Assembly (NCBI GenBank): GCA_050943495.1
Contig: JBMNPH010000023.1
Span: 1 to 25,849 of the forward strand
Reading direction: 5' to 3'
Length of the DNA: 25,849 bases
Origin: Merdivicinus sp050943495
GTDB lineage: Bacteria; Bacillota; Clostridia; Oscillospirales; Ruminococcaceae
A program made the translations under genes and the position numbers. The stretch's first letter is position 1. Every line of letters begins with the position of its first letter. This document shows positions 22,199 to 25,849 of this stretch, in pieces. The notes beneath the pieces were generated by a model that did no database searches, was not told the origin of the DNA, and saw only the letters and a program-made list of their open reading frames with translations.

Positions 22199-23509
22199 TC
22201 ATTCTTCCTCGCCTAATATGCACCGCAGTAATTCATAACCATCGCTGTTTACCATTGTAATAGGCACGCCCAGTTCCTCCCGGACCTGATCCAGCGTTAC
22301 ATCATCGAGCAGGACATCCTCATGGAATTTCAGCAAGACATCCGGCAGAAGGAGTTCTTCTCCCAGATCCTGTCCTTTCAGCTGAGCAATCAGATCCTGC
22401 CCGGTAATCAATCCGGCAACGGTAATATTGTGCCCGAAAAAGTCGTTCACAATCGGGAAAACCCGTACATCTAGATTATGCCATGTTTTGGCAGCTTCGT
22501 CAACCAGTTTCTGAATAAAAGGTGCCGCTGCAACGCCGGTTGCAATCGAAATTTTCCGCCGCCGGTTATCCGGCTCAAAGAAGGGAATTGCCTCGCGAAA
22601 CTGTTCCCGCTGGAGAGTGAGCATTCCGACGCCGTTTTCGAGCTGACCGTAATCGCCGTAAAAATCTCCATCCGGCAATGGCCGTTCCGCCTTAAGGTAA
22701 AATTCATCCGAGGCGTAAAAGACCCGCTGGCCATGTTCCGCCAACATTTTGTCCCCGTGGCAGTTGACCAGATCGATAACTGCTGCTGCCTCTTCTTTAG
22801 TATAAGGACGCAAAGGAGTAAGCCCGTCCCGGTATTTTGTCAGGCCCACCGGCACGCAGGAAACCGTCTGCAGTGCCGGGAGATATTCCGCAAGGTCGGT
22901 GAGGGAACGTTCCAGTTCTGCACCATCGTTGATGCCGGGGCAGAGAACCAGCTGGGCGTTCATGGCAATACCGCCGTCCGCCAGCCGCCGCATAATTGAA
23001 AGGGAATCCCCAGCAAAACGATTGTGCATCATCTTGCATCGGAGTTCGGGATTGGTCGTGTGAACCGAGATATTTACCGGCGAAATTTTCATCCGGATAG
23101 TGCGCTCAATATCATGCTCGCTCAGGTTGGTGAGGGTGATATAATTCCCGTACAGAAAGCTCAGCCGCGCATCATCATCCTTAAAATAAAGAGTCTCCCG
23201 CATTCCGGGCGGCATCTGGTCAATAAAGCAGAAAATGCACTGATTCCGGCAGGAACGTTCCTTGTCCATCAGATAGCTGTCAAACAGCAGCCCCAGTTCC
23301 TCATACTCTTCTTTCCGCACCGAAACCGTCCGCTTTTCGCCGCTTGCTGACAAAATTTCCAGCTTGAGCTTCATCTCCATCATATAAAATCGATAGTCGA
23401 GCACATCCGCAATTTCCTGCCCGTTGATGGAAACGAGCTGCTCGCCCGCACAGATTTTCGCTTTTGCGGCAGGGGAGCCCTGCTCTACCCCGCAGATTGT
23501 TACAGCCAC
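22199..23509 (-). CDS. DUF512 radical SAM protein with N-terminal PDZ-like domain
   Basis: This 436-aa protein opens with a PDZ-like segment (about 5-40, SPAAKAKICAGEQLVSINGQ). It is followed by a radical SAM core with Cys87, Cys91 and Cys94 in CxxxCxxC (CRNQCIFC), which would bind a 4Fe-4S cluster. The C-terminal DUF512 part includes VAAAPFIQKLVD and the ITVAGLITGQDL block. The reaction is unknown. The family is often next to der in Clostridia, as here. The start is GTG 23509 after AAAGGCGG; other nearby GTG codons are out of frame. It follows the rpmF terminator without a visible promoter, so read-through may supply it. Confidence 0.9.
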   Translation of the reverse strand: MAVTICGVEQGSPAAKAKICAGEQLVSINGQEIADVLDYRFYMMEMKLKLEILSASGEKRTVSVRKEEYEELGLLFDSYLMDKERSCRNQCIFCFIDQMPPGMRETLYFKDDDARLSFLYGNYITLTNLSEHDIERTIRMKISPVNISVHTTNPELRCKMMHNRFAGDSLSIMRRLADGGIAMNAQLVLCPGINDGAELERSLTDLAEYLPALQTVSCVPVGLTKYRDGLTPLRPYTKEEAAAVIDLVNCHGDKMLAEHGQRVFYASDEFYLKAERPLPDGDFYGDYGQLENGVGMLTLQREQFREAIPFFEPDNRRRKISIATGVAAAPFIQKLVDEAAKTWHNLDVRVFPIVNDFFGHNITVAGLITGQDLIAQLKGQDLGEELLLPDVLLKFHEDVLLDDVTLDQVREELGVPITMVNSDGYELLRCILGEEE

Positions 23510-23535
23510 AGCCGCACCGCCTTTCTTTTTTTCAA

Positions 23536-23572
23536 AAAAAGCGCCCGATAAAGCGTGATCGCCTTACCGGGC
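23536..23572 (-). terminator. Terminator after rpmF
   Basis: A 13-bp stem (23543-23555 with 23560-23572, including G-U pairs) around a 4-nt loop is followed on the minus strand by GCTTTTTTT. It separates yceD-rpmF from the DUF512-der-plsY-gpsA run. Confidence 0.9.
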
Positions 23573-23597
23573 AGCCTGACAGATCAAATCGGAAGGC

Positions 23598-23780
23598 TTA
23601 CGCCTCTTTTTTGATAACCTCTACGCCTTTGTAATATCCGCAGTGCGGGCACACTTTGTGGGGAGCCTTCAGCTCACCGCACTGGGTGCATTTGGAAAAC
23701 GCGGGCATCGGGAGTTTCCAAACGTTGGAACGACGTTTGTCTCTTCTCGCACGCGATACTTTACTCTTCGGTACTGCCAT
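23598..23780 (-). CDS. rpmF: 50S ribosomal protein L32
   Basis: This 60-aa basic ribosomal protein starts MAVPKSKVSRARRDKRR, the L32 signature. It carries a four-cysteine zinc ribbon (CTQC then CPHC), so this is the zinc-containing form. GGAGGTG lies 6 nt before ATG 23780; an upstream in-frame ATG at 23798 would precede the ribosome site and is rejected. The yceD-rpmF pairing is conserved across bacteria. Confidence 0.97.
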   Translation of the reverse strand: MAVPKSKVSRARRDKRRSNVWKLPMPAFSKCTQCGELKAPHKVCPHCGYYKGVEVIKKEA

Positions 23781-23803
23781 GATTTGCACCTCCTTCAAAG
23801 CAT

Positions 23804-24328
23804 TCAGGATTCTTCCGAATCTTCTTTCATCGAATCCAGTAACTGACTCAAAACCGCCAGCCTTGGGTCAATTTCCTTTTTTTCGCATTTGCAGCTGCCA
23901 AAATTCAGGTTCTGCCCGCATTGTCCGCAAAGCCCTTTGCAATCCTCTCTGCAGAGCACCTTGGTCGGAAGTTCCAGCAACACATCCGTGCGCACCAGCT
24001 CATCCAAATCCAGTTCTCCGCCTGGACACAGAATATAATCCTCATCCTCCTCTTCTGATTCCAGCTTCTGCACCAGAATATGAGAGAAGGTCAGATTTTC
24101 TTCCCGGGTAAACGGTTCCAGACACCGGTCGCAGACAAGATCCAGCGAAAATTTCACACAGAAAACCAGCCTTACCACACCAGCACGGTTTTCAATTTTC
24201 CCTGAACATTCCACGGGCGACTGAAACGGGTAGCCTCCATACAGTTCTTCCCCGGTATAATCGAAGGTTTGCGCGAATTCACGTTTTTCTCCGATCCCGT
24301 CAAATAACTGCCTGATATTCATTTTCAT
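23804..24328 (-). CDS. yceD: YceD/DUF177 family protein (23S rRNA accumulation)
   Basis: This 174-aa protein belongs to the YceD/DUF177 family, which is linked to 23S rRNA accumulation and is nearly always upstream of rpmF. Conserved features are LDLVCDRCLEPF in the middle and the cysteine-rich C-terminal segment CREDCKGLCGQCGQNLN, followed by DPRLAVLSQLLD. The cysteines could bind a metal. GAGGTG precedes the ATG. It has its own consensus promoter, and the gap to rpmF is 23 bp. Confidence 0.93.
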   Translation of the reverse strand: MKMNIRQLFDGIGEKREFAQTFDYTGEELYGGYPFQSPVECSGKIENRAGVVRLVFCVKFSLDLVCDRCLEPFTREENLTFSHILVQKLESEEEDEDYILCPGGELDLDELVRTDVLLELPTKVLCREDCKGLCGQCGQNLNFGSCKCEKKEIDPRLAVLSQLLDSMKEDSEES

Positions 24329-24356
24329 CTCGACACCTCATAATGCCACAAAGTTT

Positions 24357-24385
24357 ATTATAATATACAACCCCGTCCTTGTCAA
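24357..24385 (-). promoter_or_regulatory. Consensus promoter of yceD-rpmF
   Basis: Minus strand: TTGACA (24380-24385), 17-nt spacer, TATAAT (24357-24362), a perfect match. The start lies about 20 nt before the yceD ATG. Confidence 0.92.
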
Positions 24386-24804
24386 CAACTTTTTTAAACT
24401 TTTTTGTAAACCGGAAAAAAGGCAAGAAACGGGCTTTTTTTCTCTCTTATTCTAGCAGATTTACGCAGAAATAGCAAGTTTTCAGACCTAAGCAAATATC
24501 GAGTATTTTTTGTATTCACGGTGGAAAATCGCTGGATTTTTCCACATCATTTCAAAGGATTTTCCGGGGTTTTCCACACATTCCACAGAGTTATCCACAT
24601 TTTCCCCGAATTTTTCCACTCAAAAGACTCCATTTCTGCCCCAATTCCAAACAAATATTCTGGTATTTCTTTACATTTTGTTGATTTATTCTTCTCTACC
24701 GGACATTATTCAAAATAATGTGTCTTTTTTCTTCAAAAATCCCAAGAAAGCAGGACATTCCTTACGATTTTTCAAAAAAATATAGAAAAAACCTTATTTT
24801 ATAA
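24386..24804. other. AT-rich non-coding region with DnaA-box-like 9-mers
   Basis: There is no credible gene. The stretch 24538-24620 holds one perfect DnaA box (TTATCCACA, 24591-24599), two one-mismatch boxes (TTTTCCACA at 24538-24546 and 24570-24578) and two two-mismatch boxes (24579-24587, 24612-24620), all in the same orientation. A further inverted one is at 24520-24528. T-rich sequence follows to about 24,800. dnaA, dnaN and rpmH are absent, so this is not the usual chromosomal origin context. Confidence 0.5.
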
Positions 24805-24833
24805 TTGAAGGCAATAGAAAATTGTGATACACT
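24805..24833 (+). promoter_or_regulatory. Promoter of the yifB/comM gene
   Basis: TTGAAG (24805-24810), 17-nt spacer, TACACT (24828-24833) with extended -10 TGA. It lies about 30 nt before the ATG, with GGGAGGGG as ribosome site. Confidence 0.65.
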
Positions 24834-24862
24834 GAAAGAAACCAGTTTGGGAGGGGTTTTTC

Positions 24863-25795
24863 ATGTATGCCAAAATTATGAGCGCCGGCGTATTCGGCCT
24901 CAATGCCTATCCGGTCGAGGTGGAGGCCGATACCGCAAGAGGGATGCCTTCCTTTGAAATTGTGGGCCTGCCTGATACTGCCGTCCGGGAAAGCCGTGAC
25001 CGAGTACGAGCTGCTTTCCGCAACTGCGGATATGAATTTCCCATCCAAAAAATTACCGTCAACCTCGCGCCTGCTGACCTGAAAAAATCCGGTCCCATTT
25101 ATGACCTACCGATTTTTCTCGCTTTGCTTGCGGCCTGCGGTCAGACTGGCGCTGATTTTTCCGGCAGCATGTTTTTCGGAGAACTTTCCATGAATGGTCA
25201 GGTTCGGCGTATTCAGGGCGTTCTTCCAATGGTTATTCTGGCAAAAGAGCAGGGCTATTCCCGGGTATTCGTACCCATCGAAAATGTACGCGAGGCAAGT
25301 GCTGTCAAGGGAATTCAGATTTACGGCATCTCCGACGTTCGGGAAGTCCTCGACTTTCTGGAGAATGTTCGGACACTTACGCCCGCACAACCGCTTGAAT
25401 TCTGTCCTTCTTCCTCCCCCTTCCAACCCGATATGGCCGATGTCCGCGGGCAGGAATCCGCCAAGCGCGCCCTCGAAATCGCAGCAGCGGGAAGCCACAA
25501 TGCCCTCCTGATCGGACCGCCCGGTTCCGGCAAAAGCATGCTCGCCCAGCGAATTCCCTCCATCCTCCCCGACCTCACCTTTGAGGAGGCCATTGAAACG
25601 ACCAAGATTCACTCCATCGCCGGAGAACTGACCAATGAACAGCCGATTTTAACCGAACGCCCTTTCCGCGCCCCGCATCATACCGTTTCTCCGGCGGGAC
25701 TCTCGGGCGGCGGTTCCTTCCCCCGTCCCGGCGAAATTTCCATGTCCCACAACGGTGTCTTATTTGTTTGTGAAACGCTTTGCACCGCCAATTGA
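24863..25795 (+). pseudogene. comM: YifB/ComM-family AAA+ ATPase, 3' part lost
   Basis: The 310-aa reading begins as a normal YifB/ComM Mg-chelatase-like ATPase, a family whose H. influenzae and V. cholerae members act as branch-migration helicases during transformation. The ChlI-like N-terminal domain (about 20-145) is intact, and Walker A GPPGSGKS lies at 218-225. Family sequence continues through PGEISMSHNGVLF (to residue 301) and should go on LDELPEF (Walker B). Instead the next codons read VCETLCTAN and stop. Full-length members have about 500 residues, so the Walker B, sensor and C-terminal parts are missing. No other frame restores the family. The break is at about 25766, caused by an insertion, a rearrangement or an assembly fault at the edge. 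Confidence 0.85.
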
Positions 25796-25810
25796 ACACA
25801 CATATTCCGC

Positions 25811-25849
25811 TGAAAAATGCCGTATTTCTGGGCTTTTTCGGCTTTTATT
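25811..25849 (+). terminator. Hairpin with T-rich tail just after the broken comM reading
   Basis: GCTGAAAAA pairs with TTTTTCGGC (9 bp, one G-U), plus an inner CC/GG, followed by TTTTATT at the window edge. It could be a terminator or the terminal structure of an inserted element; the window ends too soon to tell. Confidence 0.5.

Noticed and set aside
24386..24804. Chromosomal origin oriC
   Set aside because: dnaA, dnaN, recF and rpmH are absent, only one box is perfect, and the flanking genes are yceD and comM. Kept only as a DnaA-box-like cluster.
25766..25849. Group II intron or named insertion sequence in comM
   Set aside because: The bases after the junction do not start with the GTGYG of group II introns, and only ~84 bp are visible, too few to name an element.

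Overview
The window looks like chromosomal DNA from a spore-forming, low-to-moderate GC Firmicute, most likely a gut-type Clostridia (Oscillospirales/Ruminococcaceae-like). The reasons are a SpoIVB sporulation protease, Gram-positive lipoprotein signals, strong AGGAGG-type ribosome sites, near-consensus sigma-A promoters, tRNAs with encoded CCA, a PPi-type phosphofructokinase and choline/glucan-binding-type cell-wall repeats. The assignment is inference from gene content; no 16S rRNA gene is present.

Region 1 (1-9110, + strand) is a carbohydrate acquisition operon. It holds two tandem paralogous substrate-binding lipoproteins, a strong hairpin, two LplB/YtcP-type ABC permeases, a DUF2961/GH172 enzyme and a GH36 alpha-galactosidase-family enzyme. 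No ATPase is encoded, so a shared MsmK/UgpC-type ATPase elsewhere is presumed. The lipoproteins would capture an oligosaccharide, the permeases import it, and the two hydrolases cleave it in the cytoplasm, as neither has a signal peptide.

Region 2 (9110-14500) is a patchwork of single genes: an ArsR-type regulator with a CxC metal motif, an AT-rich MazG-like pyrophosphohydrolase, SpoIVB, a WG-repeat lipoprotein, PPi-dependent phosphofructokinase, and a signal-peptidase-like membrane protein whose catalytic Ser and general-base positions are both substituted.

Region 3 (14470-18100) has two tRNA operons facing each other: Asp-Phe-Gly-Cys on + and Val-Asp-Phe-Gly on -. Between them lies a 695-aa secreted cell-wall-binding-repeat protein with its own strong promoter and a ~150-nt leader. 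The shared Asp-Phe-Gly block therefore forms an inverted repeat around the surface protein gene. A further promoter near 17,450 may drive a small RNA.

Region 4 (18140-24390) starts with a small conserved-looking hypothetical gene on +. It is followed by a minus-strand housekeeping cluster read as yceD - rpmF - (terminator) - DUF512 radical SAM - DUF6886 - der - plsY - gpsA, which joins ribosome biogenesis with phospholipid synthesis.

Region 5 (24390-25849) has a ~0.5-kb AT-rich non-coding stretch with a group of helically phased DnaA-box-like 9-mers. It ends in a yifB/comM gene that loses its family sequence exactly where the Walker B segment should be, about 80 bp before the window edge.

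I did not find a clear new defence system or a CRISPR array. The most noteworthy items are the GH172+GH36 uptake operon, the apparently inactive signal-peptidase homologue, the DnaA-box-like cluster and the interrupted comM.
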